From Stenotrophomonas rhizophila (lineage in GTDB: Bacteria; Pseudomonadota; Gammaproteobacteria; Xanthomonadales; Xanthomonadaceae): 64,000 bases of DNA. Every line of letters starts with the position of its first letter. Position 1 is the first letter of the stretch. The position numbers and the translations under genes were made by a program. Below the pieces are notes generated by a model, which saw only the letters and a list, made by a program, of their open reading frames with translations, ran no database searches and was not told where the DNA came from. Shown in pieces: positions 1-8,471 of this stretch. The stretch spans positions 62,001 through 126,000 of the forward strand of contig NZ_VDQT01000004.1 of NCBI RefSeq assembly GCF_007667275.1. The letters are read 5' to 3'.

Positions 1-1
1 C

Positions 2-919
2 CTGGCCAACAGCGCTGCCAATGCCTACGACAAGTCGCTGGCTGCGCAGCTCGCCTCGCAGGCCGCGTACCAGACTGATGACACCGCTGCGGCCAAGAAG
101 TACCTGCAGCAGGTGCTGGAATTCAACGGCCTGGACAACAACGGCCACTTCCAGTCGATGCTGATGCTCGGCCAGCTGCAGATCCAGGACGACGAAACCG
201 CGGCTGGCCTGGCCACGCTGGACAAGTATTTCGCCGAATCCAAGTCGACCAAGCCGGAAGAGCTGATCATCAAGGGCCAGGCCCTGTACCAGCTTGAGCG
301 TTACCAGGAAGCCATTCCGGTGATCAAGGCCGCCATCGCCGGCAGCGACGCGCCGAAGGACAGCTGGAACCAGCTGCTGATGGGCGCCATGGCCGAAGCC
401 GGCCAGACCGGTGAAGCGGTCAAGGAAGCCGAAGCACTGGCCGCCAAGAACCCGAGCGACAAGAAGGCCCAGATGAACCTGGCCAGCATGTACCTGCAGG
501 CCGACCAGATGGACAAGGCCGCGACGGTGATGGACAAACTGGTTGCCGCCGGCCAGCTGACCGACGAGCGCGAGTACAAGCAGGCCTATTCGATCTACGC
601 CAACGCCGAGAACAACGAACAGAAAGTCATCTCGGTGATCAACGACGGCCTGCAGAAGGGCGTCCTGAAGCCGGATTACCAGGTTTACCTGGCCCTGGCG
701 CAGGCGTACTACTACTCCGAGCCGCAGCAGGTGGAGAAGGCGATCGACGCGTGGCAGAAGGCTGCCCCGCTTTCCAAGGACGGTGAAACCTACTTGAATC
801 TGGCACGCGTCTTGCATTCTGAAGGCCGTGTTCCGGAAGCCAAGGCGGCTGCCCAGCAGGCGTTGGCCAAGGGTGTGAAGAACCAGGCAGATGCCAAGAA
901 AATCATCAACCTGAAGTAA
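2..919 (+). CDS. TPR-repeat protein, 3' part of gene
   Basis: The frame is open from the first bases of the window, so the true start lies upstream; 305 residues are visible. The sequence is an array of helix-turn-helix tetratricopeptide-like units (A/L/Y-rich, for example LIIKGQALYQLERYQEAI and YLNLARVLHSEGRVPEA), which usually form a protein-binding solenoid. No catalytic motif is visible. It lies directly upstream of tonB on the same strand, as TPR proteins often do in Xanthomonads. The function is not known from sequence; a cell-envelope scaffold role is an inference. The stop is TAA at 917-919. Confidence 0.85.
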   Translation: MANSAANAYDKSLAAQLASQAAYQTDDTAAAKKYLQQVLEFNGLDNNGHFQSMLMLGQLQIQDDETAAGLATLDKYFAESKSTKPEELIIKGQALYQLERYQEAIPVIKAAIAGSDAPKDSWNQLLMGAMAEAGQTGEAVKEAEALAAKNPSDKKAQMNLASMYLQADQMDKAATVMDKLVAAGQLTDEREYKQAYSIYANAENNEQKVISVINDGLQKGVLKPDYQVYLALAQAYYYSEPQQVEKAIDAWQKAAPLSKDGETYLNLARVLHSEGRVPEAKAAAQQALAKGVKNQADAKKIINLK

Positions 920-1063
920 GTAGGAATAACGCCTGAATGCCTGCGCCAGTGATGCGCAGGCGCTCAGGATTGGTATAAGCTTGGAGGTTCCTGCGGTGTC
1001 ATGCACCGCTGATCATGGGTCCCGGTCCCCGGGTACCCGGCCCCACTAATGAGCTCTTGGCGC
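920..1063 (+). promoter_or_regulatory. Leader region of tonB with two hairpins
   Basis: Two perfect inverted repeats lie between the TPR gene and tonB: 939-961 (8-base arms around a 7-base loop) and 993-1009 (GCGGTG / CACCGC around TCATG). Neither is followed by a T-run, so they are not classical terminators. They could attenuate read-through or bind a regulator. No clear Fur box was recognised. Confidence 0.3.
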
Positions 1064-1732
1064 ATGACGGAACAACTAGTCGTTCACAGGTACGAACAAC
1101 GCGATGACACCGGCCTCAGCTGGCCGCGCATCGTGGGTATCGCCTTTGTAATCGCATTGCATCTCGCCGCCTTCATGATGCTTCTGATTCCCGCCGTGGC
1201 CCCGAAGGCCGTTGCGGAAAAGGAACGCAACGTGATGGTGACCCTGGTCGACGCTCCGCCGCCGCCCCCACCGCCGCCGCCGCCGCCGCCGCCGACCGAA
1301 ACGCCGCCGCCGCCGGTGAAGAATCTGTCGCCGCCGAAGCCGTCGCCGGTTCCGCCGCCGCCGCAGGCGCCGGTGATCGACGTGCCGGAGCCGCGCCCGA
1401 ACGACATCGTCACGCCTCCGAGCCCGCCGAGTCCGCCGCAGCCGCCGAGCTCCATCGAGGCCAGCGTCGATATCTCGTCGAAAGCCATGAATCCCCCGCG
1501 TTACCCGCCGGCCGCATTCCGCGCAGGTATCCAGGGTGAAGTCATCCTGATCATTGATGTCGATGCCAATGGCAACGTCACCAATGTGACGGTCGAAAAG
1601 TCCAGCCGTAACCGCGATCTGGACCGCGCCGCGATGGAAGCCGCCCGTAAGTGGCGCTTCAATGCAGCCGAATCGGGCGGGAAGAAAGCTGCAGGTCGCG
1701 TCCGCGTCCCGGTCAACTTTGCGCTGAATTGA
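1064..1732 (+). CDS. tonB: TonB energy-transducing protein
   Basis: TonB carries the proton-motive-force signal from ExbB/ExbD in the inner membrane to outer-membrane TonB-dependent receptors. The 222-residue product has a cytoplasmic N-terminus, one membrane helix at about residues 22-44, a long proline-rich periplasmic spacer (about 64-140, including a run of 13 prolines) and a C-terminal TonB domain (about 150-222) containing YPPAAFRAGIQGEV and AARKWRF. The start at 1064 (MTEQLVV) was preferred. An in-frame ATG at 1049 would add five residues, and neither start has a strong ribosome site. It heads the cluster tonB-exbB-exbD1-exbD2, the order known from Xanthomonas campestris. Several TonB receptors in this window would be its clients. 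Confidence 0.93.
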   Translation: MTEQLVVHRYEQRDDTGLSWPRIVGIAFVIALHLAAFMMLLIPAVAPKAVAEKERNVMVTLVDAPPPPPPPPPPPPPTETPPPPVKNLSPPKPSPVPPPPQAPVIDVPEPRPNDIVTPPSPPSPPQPPSSIEASVDISSKAMNPPRYPPAAFRAGIQGEVILIIDVDANGNVTNVTVEKSSRNRDLDRAAMEAARKWRFNAAESGGKKAAGRVRVPVNFALN

Positions 1733-1738
1733 CCGGTC

Positions 1739-1757
1739 GGGTGGCCGTTGGCCACCC
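1739..1757 (+). other. Hairpin between tonB and exbB
   Basis: GGGTGGCC and GGCCACCC flank a GTT loop, giving a perfect 8-base stem just after the tonB stop. There is no T-run, so it is more likely an mRNA processing or stability element than a terminator; the cluster continues into exbB. Confidence 0.4.
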
Positions 1758-1815
1758 ACCAGTCACTTGAACCCAGCTACAACATTCATCACCACACACA
1801 ACAAAGGTAAGCGTC

Positions 1816-2577
1816 ATGCTGCAGGAACTCTTCATCGCCGCTGCTGCCGGGGGCAACCCGTCGAATGCCCTCTCGCAGATGGGCTTCGAGCATCTGATCC
1901 ACGAAATGACCTCCAAGCCGGGCGATTTCGCCGTCTCCTGGGTCGTGCTTCTGACCCTGGTGATCATGTCGGCCATGTCCTGGTACTGGACCGTCATCAA
2001 CATCTTCCGCGCTACCCGTCTGAAGAGCGCTGCCGACAAGGTCGTGAGCCTGTTCTGGGATACCCCGAACGCCCAGGACGCCATCCGTGCGATGGAAGAG
2101 CAGCCGGCTTCCGAGCCGTTCTCGAAGATCGCCCTGGACGCTGCCCAGGCAGCTGCCCACCACCAGCGCGCTGAAGGCGGTGCCACCGGTGGCCTGGGTG
2201 AAAACCTGAGCCGTTCGGAGTTCGTCGACCGCGCCCTGCGCCAGGCCGTGACCCGCGAAAGCAACAACCTGCAGTCGGGCATGACCCTGCTGGCCACCGT
2301 CGGCGCAACCGCTCCGTTCGTCGGTCTGCTCGGCACCGTGTGGGGCATCTACGGCGCGCTGATCAAGATCGGTGCAACCGGTTCGGCCTCCATCGACGCC
2401 GTTGCCGGCCCGGTGGGTGAAGCCCTGATCATGACCGCGATCGGTCTGTTCGTGGCTATCCCGGCCGTGTTCGCCTTCAACTTCTTCAGCAAGATCAACA
2501 GCGCCACGATCAGCAAGTTCGATACGTTCGCTCACGACCTGCACGACTTCTTCGCCACCGGTTCGCGCGTCCGCTAA
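1816..2577 (+). CDS. exbB: ExbB proton channel subunit (MotA/TolQ/ExbB family)
   Basis: ExbB forms the inner-membrane pentamer that, with ExbD, uses the proton gradient to energise TonB. The protein has 253 residues, a usual length. It has three hydrophobic segments (about 38-60, 155-178 and 200-222), and the conserved segment between helices 2 and 3 reads LATVGATAPFVGLLGTVWGI. It follows tonB after about 80 bases and precedes two exbD genes, so co-transcription is likely. Confidence 0.95.
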   Translation: MLQELFIAAAAGGNPSNALSQMGFEHLIHEMTSKPGDFAVSWVVLLTLVIMSAMSWYWTVINIFRATRLKSAADKVVSLFWDTPNAQDAIRAMEEQPASEPFSKIALDAAQAAAHHQRAEGGATGGLGENLSRSEFVDRALRQAVTRESNNLQSGMTLLATVGATAPFVGLLGTVWGIYGALIKIGATGSASIDAVAGPVGEALIMTAIGLFVAIPAVFAFNFFSKINSATISKFDTFAHDLHDFFATGSRVR

Positions 2578-2634
2578 TTGCGACGCGCTGTACCCAGCGA
2601 GAACGTAGTCAACACGATCTAGACGGAGCCCGTT

Positions 2635-3060
2635 ATGGCTTTCAGTAGTGGTAACAGCGGCGGCCCCATGGCCGACATCAACGTTACGCCCCTCGTGGAC
2701 GTGATGCTGGTGCTGCTGATCATCTTCATCATCACGGCGCCCCTGATGTCCCACAAGGTCAAGGTCGACCTGCCCGAGGCCAACCTGGTGCAGAAGCCGG
2801 AAGAAGCCGCCGATCGCAAGGGTCCCATCACCCTGGCGGTGAAGGAAGACGGCTCGATCTTCTGGAACGACGAAGAGATCGACAAGCAGACTCTCGAGTC
2901 GCGCCTGGCGACCGCCGCCCAGCAGACCCCCCAGCCGCCGCTCAACCTGCGTGGTGACCGCACCACCAAGATGCGTGTCATCAACGAGATGACCAAGATC
3001 GCGCAGGAGCAGGGCATGCTCGACGTTGGCTTCGTGGCCACCAAAGAGAAGGGGCAGTAA
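2635..3060 (+). CDS. exbD1: ExbD biopolymer transport protein, copy 1
   Basis: A TolR/ExbD family subunit of the TonB motor. Its 141 residues comprise a short cytoplasmic N-terminus, a single membrane helix with the proton-carrying aspartate (Asp22 in [11 protein letters not shown]), and a periplasmic domain ending near GMLDVGFVATKEKG. It ends three bases before exbD2. The coding sequence for the membrane segment is almost identical in DNA to that of exbD2. Confidence 0.94.
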   Translation: MAFSSGNSGGPMADINVTPLVDVMLVLLIIFIITAPLMSHKVKVDLPEANLVQKPEEAADRKGPITLAVKEDGSIFWNDEEIDKQTLESRLATAAQQTPQPPLNLRGDRTTKMRVINEMTKIAQEQGMLDVGFVATKEKGQ

Positions 3061-3063
3061 GCC

Positions 3064-3480
3064 ATGGCATTCAGTTCTGGTGGTGGCAAGGGCCCCATGG
3101 CAGACATCAACGTTACGCCCCTCGTGGACGTGATGCTGGTGCTGTTGATCATCTTCATCGTTACCGCGCCGATCATGACCTACCCGATCGCCGTGGACCT
3201 GCCGCAGCGCGTGCTCAACCCACCGCCGCAGCTGGTCGAGCCGCCGCCGCCGGTCGAGCTGCGGGTGGACGCCAGCAACCAGGTGTTCTGGAACAACAGC
3301 CCGGTTGCAGTGGGCGAACTCCAGCAGCGGATGGAGCAGGAAGTGCAGCGTGACCCGACCAACCAGCCCGAGCTGCGCATCGACGCCAGCCCGGACTCCG
3401 AGTACGACGTGATGGCCAAGATCCTGGCCGCCGCGAAGAACGCGCAGATGAAGAAGATCGGGTTCCAGCAGCAGCAGTAA
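3064..3480 (+). CDS. exbD2: ExbD-like protein, copy 2 (ExbD2)
   Basis: A second ExbD of 138 residues with the same N-terminal signature and Asp22, but a periplasmic domain that differs from ExbD1 and carries a proline-rich stretch ([19 protein letters not shown]). In Xanthomonas campestris exbD2 is dispensable for iron uptake but is reported to be needed for plant-related responses involving pectin. That is relevant here because a uronate-use locus lies about 30 kb away. Last gene of the cluster, followed by a strong terminator. Confidence 0.92.
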   Translation: MAFSSGGGKGPMADINVTPLVDVMLVLLIIFIVTAPIMTYPIAVDLPQRVLNPPPQLVEPPPPVELRVDASNQVFWNNSPVAVGELQQRMEQEVQRDPTNQPELRIDASPDSEYDVMAKILAAAKNAQMKKIGFQQQQ

Positions 3481-3511
3481 TACGCAACACCAAGTCATGA
3501 CGCGACTGGAA

Positions 3512-3542
3512 AGCGCCCCTGGAAACAGGGGCGCTTTTTTTT
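3512..3542 (+). terminator. Rho-independent terminator of the tonB-exbD2 cluster
   Basis: AGCGCCCCT pairs with AGGGGCGCT across a GGAAAC loop and is followed by a run of eight T. It lies 31 bases after the exbD2 stop and before the cls start, which argues against an upstream start for cls. Confidence 0.92.
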
Positions 3543-3583
3543 CATCCACGCACCGGACGCGCTTGTCCGGCTATGATCCGCGC

Positions 3584-5053
3584 ATGCTTGCCACCTACCC
3601 CGCGCTTGCCGACTGGCTCCACTGGCTGGATGCGTTTCCGCACCTGCGCCCGCTGCTCATCGCTGCCTATGTGCTGTACCTGCTGTGGCTGATCGGTTGG
3701 ATCATGCTGCAGAAGCGCGAACCGGTCGCCACGCTGAGCTGGATCCTGTCGCTGGCCGCACTGCCCTACCTCGGGCTCTTCATCTATTACCTGCTGGGTC
3801 CGCAGAAAGTGAAGCGGCAGCGCCTGCGTCGTGGCCGCGCGCGCTCCGGCATGGAGCACTACAGCAGCGTCTGCCCGCCCGATGCGGACTGCACCGAACT
3901 GGCCAAGATCGCCCAGGCCACCACCGGCCTGGCACCGAGCTCGGCCACCGAAGTGACGTGGCTGGTGGATGGTGCGCAGACCTACGCCGCGCTGCTGGAG
4001 GCCATCGCGCAGGCGCGCGACCACGTGCACGTGGAGTACTACATCTTCAATCCGGACCATGCCGGCACTGCGTTGCGCGATGCCCTGCTGGAACGCGCGA
4101 AGGCCGGCGTGCGCGTTCGCCTGCTGCTCGATGCGGTGGGCTCTTCGGGCATCCGCGGGCGTTTCCTCAAGCCGCTGCGCGACGCCGGTGCGGAAGTGGC
4201 CTGGTTCCATCCCCGCCAGCTGCTCAAACCTTTCAAGCGGCCCTGGATGAACATGCGCACCCACCGCAAGCTGGTGGTGATCGACGGCCGCGTGGCGTTC
4301 ACCGGTGGCATCAACATCACCGATGAGGAAGATGAAAGCCGTCGGCCCGATGCGTACCGCGACCTGCACATGCGCCTGACCGGCCACGTGGTGCGCAGCC
4401 TGCAGCTGGTGTTCGTCGAAGACTGGATCTACGCCACCGGTGAACCGAAGGACCGCTTCAACATCGCCCAGCTGTGGCCCAACGACACGCCCAGCCGGCA
4501 GGAAGGCAGCATCAACGTGCAGGTGCTGGTCTCCGGCCCCGACTCGGGCTGGGAAACCATCCACCGCCTGCAGGTGGCCGCCATCCACGAAGCACGCGAG
4601 CGCGTGTGGCTGGTGACGCCCTACTTCGTCCCCGGCGAAGCGGCACGCATGGCACTGACCTCGGCCGCACTCGGCGGGCTCGACGTGCGCCTGCTGGTGC
4701 CCAAGATGAGCGACTCCTGGTTCGTCACCCAGGCCGCGCGCTCCTACTTCGACGAGCTGCTGCAGGCCGGGGTGAAGATCTACGAATACGGTCCGCGCAT
4801 GCTGCACACCAAGGCCTTCATCGCCGACCACGACGTCTGCATCGCCGGCAGCGCCAATTTCGACCATCGCAGCTTCCGGCTCAACTTCGAACTGTCGATG
4901 ATGATCAGCGACGAAGGCTGCGTGGCCGAGCTGGAGAAGATCCTCATCGCCGAGTTCGCCGCATCCAGCCCGGTCCGCAACGACCGGGGCCGCTCGCTGT
5001 GGCTGCACCGCGTGCCCGAGGCCTTCGCCCGCCTCGCCTCGCCGCTGCTGTAA
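3584..5053 (+). CDS. cls: Cardiolipin synthase (phospholipase D family)
   Basis: Makes cardiolipin from two phosphatidylglycerols at the inner membrane. The 489-residue product has two N-terminal hydrophobic segments (about 20-45 and 50-68) and two phospholipase-D HKD motifs: HRKLVVIDGRVAFTGG with His227 and HTKAFIADHDVCIAGSANFD with His408. Length and layout fit ClsA-type enzymes. The frame is open back to 3497, but that start would lie inside the upstream terminator, so ATG 3584 (MLATYPAL) is chosen. Confidence 0.93.
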   Translation: MLATYPALADWLHWLDAFPHLRPLLIAAYVLYLLWLIGWIMLQKREPVATLSWILSLAALPYLGLFIYYLLGPQKVKRQRLRRGRARSGMEHYSSVCPPDADCTELAKIAQATTGLAPSSATEVTWLVDGAQTYAALLEAIAQARDHVHVEYYIFNPDHAGTALRDALLERAKAGVRVRLLLDAVGSSGIRGRFLKPLRDAGAEVAWFHPRQLLKPFKRPWMNMRTHRKLVVIDGRVAFTGGINITDEEDESRRPDAYRDLHMRLTGHVVRSLQLVFVEDWIYATGEPKDRFNIAQLWPNDTPSRQEGSINVQVLVSGPDSGWETIHRLQVAAIHEARERVWLVTPYFVPGEAARMALTSAALGGLDVRLLVPKMSDSWFVTQAARSYFDELLQAGVKIYEYGPRMLHTKAFIADHDVCIAGSANFDHRSFRLNFELSMMISDEGCVAELEKILIAEFAASSPVRNDRGRSLWLHRVPEAFARLASPLL

Positions 5054-5119
5054 CGGCGCCACGTGGAACCGGCACCGGTCGCGGCGCTACACTGGCGCGG
5101 TCAACCGGGGAGAACGGCT

Positions 5120-5404
5120 ATGTATTGGGTGTACCTGCTGCTGGCGATCGGCTGCTTCGCCTTCGCCATCAAAACGCCCTCCACGGGCCTGATGATGCTT
5201 TCGCTGCTCGGCGCCCTGCTGTTCCTGCTGGCCTGGGTGCGCGGCCGTTACCTGGCGACCTTCGGCGACGGCGGGCGCGGCACCGGCAGCGAACGCGACC
5301 TCTACACCGCCATCGACCCCACTGAACTGCGCCGGCTGCGCGAACTGGCCCAGGCCAGTCGCGACGCCGACCGCGAAGAGAACGACCTGCCCCCGCGCCC
5401 ATGA
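5120..5404 (+). CDS. Small membrane protein upstream of pdxJ
   Basis: A 94-residue protein with two adjacent hydrophobic segments ([16 protein letters not shown] and [17 protein letters not shown]) and a charged cytoplasmic-type tail rich in Arg, Asp and Glu. The ATG at 5120 follows GGGGAGA at good distance. Its TGA overlaps the pdxJ start in an ATGA junction, so it is probably translated together with pdxJ. Family not recognised. Confidence 0.75.
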   Translation: MYWVYLLLAIGCFAFAIKTPSTGLMMLSLLGALLFLLAWVRGRYLATFGDGGRGTGSERDLYTAIDPTELRRLRELAQASRDADREENDLPPRP

Positions 5405-6144
5405 CCCAGCTCAGCGTCAACGTGAACAAGATCGCCGTCCTGCGCAATTCGCGCGGCGGCCATGATCCCGATGTGGTGCAGGCGGCCACCGCGTGCCTGG
5501 AGGCCGGCGCCCACGGCATCACCGTGCATCCGCGCCCGGACCGCCGGCATATCCACGCCGAGGACGTGCTGGCCTTGTCGGCGCTCACCCACGCCCGCGG
5601 CGTCGAGTTCAACATCGAAGGCAACCCCTTCGCCCCGCTGCGCCCGGGCTACCCCGGCCTGTTGCCGTTGTGCGCGCAGACGCGCCCGGCCCAGGCCACG
5701 CTGGTCCCCGACAGCGATGGCCAGCTCACCTCCGACCACGGCTTCGACTTCGGCCGCGACGGCGAGCGCCTGCGCCCGCTGATCGCCGAACTGAAGTCCT
5801 ACGGCTGCCGGGTCAGCCTGTTCGTGGATGCCGGCAATCCGGACATCGCGGCGGCGGCGGCCATCGGCGCCGACCGGATCGAGCTCTACACCGGTCCCTA
5901 TGCCGAAGCGCATGCGGCCGGCGATGCCACGGTCATGCTCGCCCTGTTCGCCGACGCGGCGCGGCGCGCGCAGGCCGCCGGCCTGGGGGTCAATGCCGGC
6001 CATGACCTGTCGCAGGTGAATCTGCGCGATTTCCTGCAGGCGGTGCCGGACGTGCTGGAGGTGTCGATCGGGCACGCGTTGATCAGCGAAGCGCTGTATG
6101 CCGGGCTGGATGCAACGGTGAAGGGGTATCTTGGGTTGCTTTGA
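5401..6144 (+). CDS. pdxJ: Pyridoxine 5'-phosphate synthase
   Basis: PdxJ condenses 1-deoxyxylulose 5-phosphate with 3-amino-2-oxopropyl phosphate to give pyridoxine 5'-phosphate, in the DXP-dependent vitamin B6 route. The 247 residues match the family length, and the family segments [27 protein letters not shown] and [12 protein letters not shown] are visible. The start overlaps the preceding small gene by four bases. Confidence 0.96.
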   Translation: MTQLSVNVNKIAVLRNSRGGHDPDVVQAATACLEAGAHGITVHPRPDRRHIHAEDVLALSALTHARGVEFNIEGNPFAPLRPGYPGLLPLCAQTRPAQATLVPDSDGQLTSDHGFDFGRDGERLRPLIAELKSYGCRVSLFVDAGNPDIAAAAAIGADRIELYTGPYAEAHAAGDATVMLALFADAARRAQAAGLGVNAGHDLSQVNLRDFLQAVPDVLEVSIGHALISEALYAGLDATVKGYLGLL

Positions 6145-6153
6145 GATGGCGTT

Positions 6154-6175
6154 GACACGCATGGCGTGTCACTAC
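6154..6175 (-). repeat. SMAG-like REP palindrome
   Basis: GACACGC / GCGTGTC stem with an ATG loop, ending in CTAC (GTAG on the minus strand). It pairs with the copy at 6230-6251 in opposite orientation. Confidence 0.7.
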
Positions 6176-6229
6176 GCACGCCTGTCCGTCGCGACGCGTC
6201 ATGCGTCCCTGGCAATCGCGCGCACAACC

Positions 6230-6251
6230 GTAGCGACACGCCATGCGTGTC
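6230..6251 (+). repeat. SMAG-like REP palindrome
   Basis: GTAG followed by a GACACGC / GCGTGTC stem with a CAT loop; same stem sequence as the copies at 6154 and 46641. Confidence 0.7.
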
Positions 6252-6368
6252 TCTCGCAGCACTGAAAGGACCAACTTTTCACAGCCTGTGGATAACCGTG
6301 GGGAGAAAACCCGACCGATTCATCGCAAACCCAGCGACCGCAACGGTTCCCCTTCCAAATACACCTGT

Positions 6369-6388
6369 GGTTAGTAATACTACTAACC
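6369..6388. promoter_or_regulatory. Candidate LexA (SOS) box
   Basis: A perfect 8-base dyad, GGTTAGTA-ATAC-TACTAACC, contains TTAG-N6-TACTA, the LexA-binding pattern reported for Xylella and Xanthomonas. It sits about 80 bases upstream of the radical SAM gene start, in one of the few AT-rich patches of the area. DNA damage control of the next gene is an inference from this match. Confidence 0.6.
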
Positions 6389-6468
6389 CATGAGCACCCG
6401 GTTCCCCCTCGCCGCCTCTTTCGCGCCGTCTCAGCCGATGAGACGCCTGCTGCCTACCCTGTAGCAAC

Positions 6469-7560
6469 ATGGGTATCGCAATCAAAGGCCGCGGCTCCAC
6501 CACGCACCTGGCAGGCCGTTTCGAGGTCACCGTCAGCGAAGCCATGGACGACGGCTGGGAGCCGGAGAACAGCGAAGAATTCGCCGCACCGCGCCTGCGT
6601 ACCGAAGTCCGTGCGGAAACGGCGCGCAGCATCATCAGCCGCAACAAATCGCCCGACGTGGGCTTCAGCCAGTCGGTCAATCCATACCGGGGCTGCGAAC
6701 ACGGCTGCTCTTACTGCTTTGCCCGCCCCTCGCACGCGTTCCTGAATCTTTCTCCCGGACTGGACTTCGAAACCAAACTGTTCGCCAAGACCAACGCGCC
6801 GCAGCTGCTGCGCAGGGAGCTGTCGCGGCCGTCCTACGCCCCACAGCCGATTGCACTGGGCATCAATACCGATGCCTACCAGCCGATCGAGCGCAAGCTG
6901 AAACTGACCCGGCAGTTGATCGAGGTGATGCTGGAAACCCAGCACCCGTTCTCGCTGATCACCAAGAACGCGCTGGTGGAGCGCGACATCGACCTGCTCG
7001 CCCCGCTCGCGGAAAAGAACCTGGTCAGCGTGCACTTCTCGGTGACCTCGCTGGACCCGCACCTGTCTGCCCGCCTGGAACCGCGCGCCTCCGCACCGCA
7101 CGCGCGCCTGCGTGCCATGCGCCGGCTGCACGACGCCGGCATTCCGGTGGGCGTGATGGTGGCCCCGGTCATTCCCTGGATCAACGACGCCGAGCTGGAA
7201 GCCGTGCTTGAAGCCGCGCGCGATGCCGGCGCAAGCACGGCCGGCTACGTGCTGCTGCGGCTGCCGCTGGAAGTGGCGCCACTGTTCCGCGACTGGCTCG
7301 ACACCCACCATCCCGATCGCGCCGCGCATGTGATGAGCACCATCAACCAGCTGCGCGGCGGCAAGGACTACAACAGCGAGTTCGGTACCCGCATGCGTGG
7401 CGAAGGCGTGTACGCGGACCTGCTGTCCAATCGTTTCAAACTGGCGCGCAGGCGGCTGGGTTTCGACGCGCAGAACAGCCACTGGCCGAAGCTGGACTGC
7501 ACGAAGTTCGTGCGGCCCCTGCCTCCGCGCGAGGATTCGCCGCAGGGTTCGTTGTTCTAG
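6469..7560 (+). CDS. Radical SAM protein of the PA0069 / spore-photoproduct-lyase-like group
   Basis: A 363-residue protein with the radical SAM 4Fe-4S motif C-x3-C-x2-C at Cys76, Cys80 and Cys83 (GCEHGCSYCFARPSH). The rest follows the COG1533 pattern: LGINTDAYQPIER, LITKNALVERDIDLL, VSVHFSVTSLD and GVMVAPVIPWIND. Related to the DNA repair enzyme spore photoproduct lyase, but the substrate of this subgroup is not established. The LexA-box match upstream suggests a damage-related role (inference). The gene ends four bases into the convergent ureD-like gene. Confidence 0.9.
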   Translation: MGIAIKGRGSTTHLAGRFEVTVSEAMDDGWEPENSEEFAAPRLRTEVRAETARSIISRNKSPDVGFSQSVNPYRGCEHGCSYCFARPSHAFLNLSPGLDFETKLFAKTNAPQLLRRELSRPSYAPQPIALGINTDAYQPIERKLKLTRQLIEVMLETQHPFSLITKNALVERDIDLLAPLAEKNLVSVHFSVTSLDPHLSARLEPRASAPHARLRAMRRLHDAGIPVGVMVAPVIPWINDAELEAVLEAARDAGASTAGYVLLRLPLEVAPLFRDWLDTHHPDRAAHVMSTINQLRGGKDYNSEFGTRMRGEGVYADLLSNRFKLARRRLGFDAQNSHWPKLDCTKFVRPLPPREDSPQGSLF

Positions 7561-8378
7561 TCGATGGCACGCCCGCCACGATGCAACACCGCGCCGTGAT
7601 GCAGCCCACTTTCGCGCAGGGCATTCCACGCACTGCCGAACAATGATTTCGCCTGCGACATCTGGTCGCCGAGGTAACGGCACACCACCACGCGCTCCAG
7701 CTCGCTGACGGAGAATGCGTGCCGCATCTCCTCGCCAACCCTTTCTCGAATGCGCGCTGCCGCCGCGGCGAGGGTCGGTCCGGCGTACACCAGGGTGCCG
7801 ATGATCGGCTCGCCGGCCACGCCGAACGGTGCACCCTGGGCCCACTCCGGCCCTGAAATGCAGCAGCGTTCGAACCAGATCTGCTCGCCCTCGCGCACGA
7901 TCTCCACGCTCTGCCGGAACGTTCCCGCGCCCGCGTACTCATTCGCAGCGGGCCGGGCGAACGTGACCATGTCCCAGCCGATGTAGACGGCGTCGGCGGC
8001 AAGTTCCGCGCGGGTTCGCATCGAGCCTTCGGCACCGGGATGAACGATGGTCTCCGCGGGAACGTACTCGCAGAGCGCGCCTTCCGCCACATGCACCCGC
8101 AGCAGCTGCTCGCTGGGTCGCTGTCGACTGCGGAGTATCCTGATCGGGCCGGACGTAGTGAGGACGGCCTGCGCACGTGCTGCCAGGTGGCAGTCGATCT
8201 CCAGCTGGCAGCCACGGGAAGGGTGCAGCAGATGCACACGCGCCGACCCGTCGTTTTCCGGATAGAACGTGCGCTGCGCAGCCGGCGGCCCAACATGCCG
8301 ACGTCGCATGAGCCGGGTCCTGCCGTCCTGGTGCTCGAACCACAGCGCCAGGCTTCCACGCCAACCGTTCGCAGCCAT
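7557..8378 (-). CDS. UreD-like protein without neighbouring urease genes
   Basis: The 273-residue product resembles urease accessory protein UreD, which helps load nickel into urease. Visible family blocks are RRRHVGPPAAQRTFYPE, VHLLHPSRGCQLEIDC, AQAVLTTSGP and VPAETIVHPGAE, followed by YIGWDMVTFARPAANE. The usual Gly-Gly-Asp segment after LLHP is altered to SRGCQLEID. The ATG at 8378 has AGGGAG six bases upstream and gives the family length; the frame stays open to 8456. No ureA, B, C, E, F or G is nearby, so this is an orphan copy or a diverged protein with another role. Confidence 0.72.
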   Translation of the reverse strand: MAANGWRGSLALWFEHQDGRTRLMRRRHVGPPAAQRTFYPENDGSARVHLLHPSRGCQLEIDCHLAARAQAVLTTSGPIRILRSRQRPSEQLLRVHVAEGALCEYVPAETIVHPGAEGSMRTRAELAADAVYIGWDMVTFARPAANEYAGAGTFRQSVEIVREGEQIWFERCCISGPEWAQGAPFGVAGEPIIGTLVYAGPTLAAAAARIRERVGEEMRHAFSVSELERVVVCRYLGDQMSQAKSLFGSAWNALRESGLHHGAVLHRGGRAID

Positions 8379-8471
8379 CACCATCTCCCTGGGAACTGCA
8401 GGGCAACGACGCATTGAAAGCGCCTCTGCAACCACATTGGGCAGCGGCGTGTTCAACCCAGGTGAAAGACC

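Larger units (their letters stand above)
6145..6468. other. Intergenic region between pdxJ and the radical SAM gene
   Basis: This 324-base gap holds two GTAG-type hairpins in opposite orientation, a third related imperfect palindrome at about 6191-6205, a perfect dyad that matches a LexA box (6369-6388), and then the leader of the next gene. A 24-codon frame starting at 6390 is not supported by any feature and is not called. Confidence 0.7.

Noticed and set aside
78..1113. Near matches to the uronate element (78-88 and 1104-1113)
   Set aside because: Both lie inside coding sequence and follow from an Asp-Asp-Thr type codon run; they serve as a warning about chance matches, not as sites.
1255..1320. 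CCG/GCC repeats in tonB as a phase-variable tract
   Set aside because: The repeats are triplets, so slippage changes the proline spacer length but not the frame.
6390..6464. 24-codon frame after the LexA box
   Set aside because: No ribosome site and no protein features; more likely the leader of the radical SAM gene.
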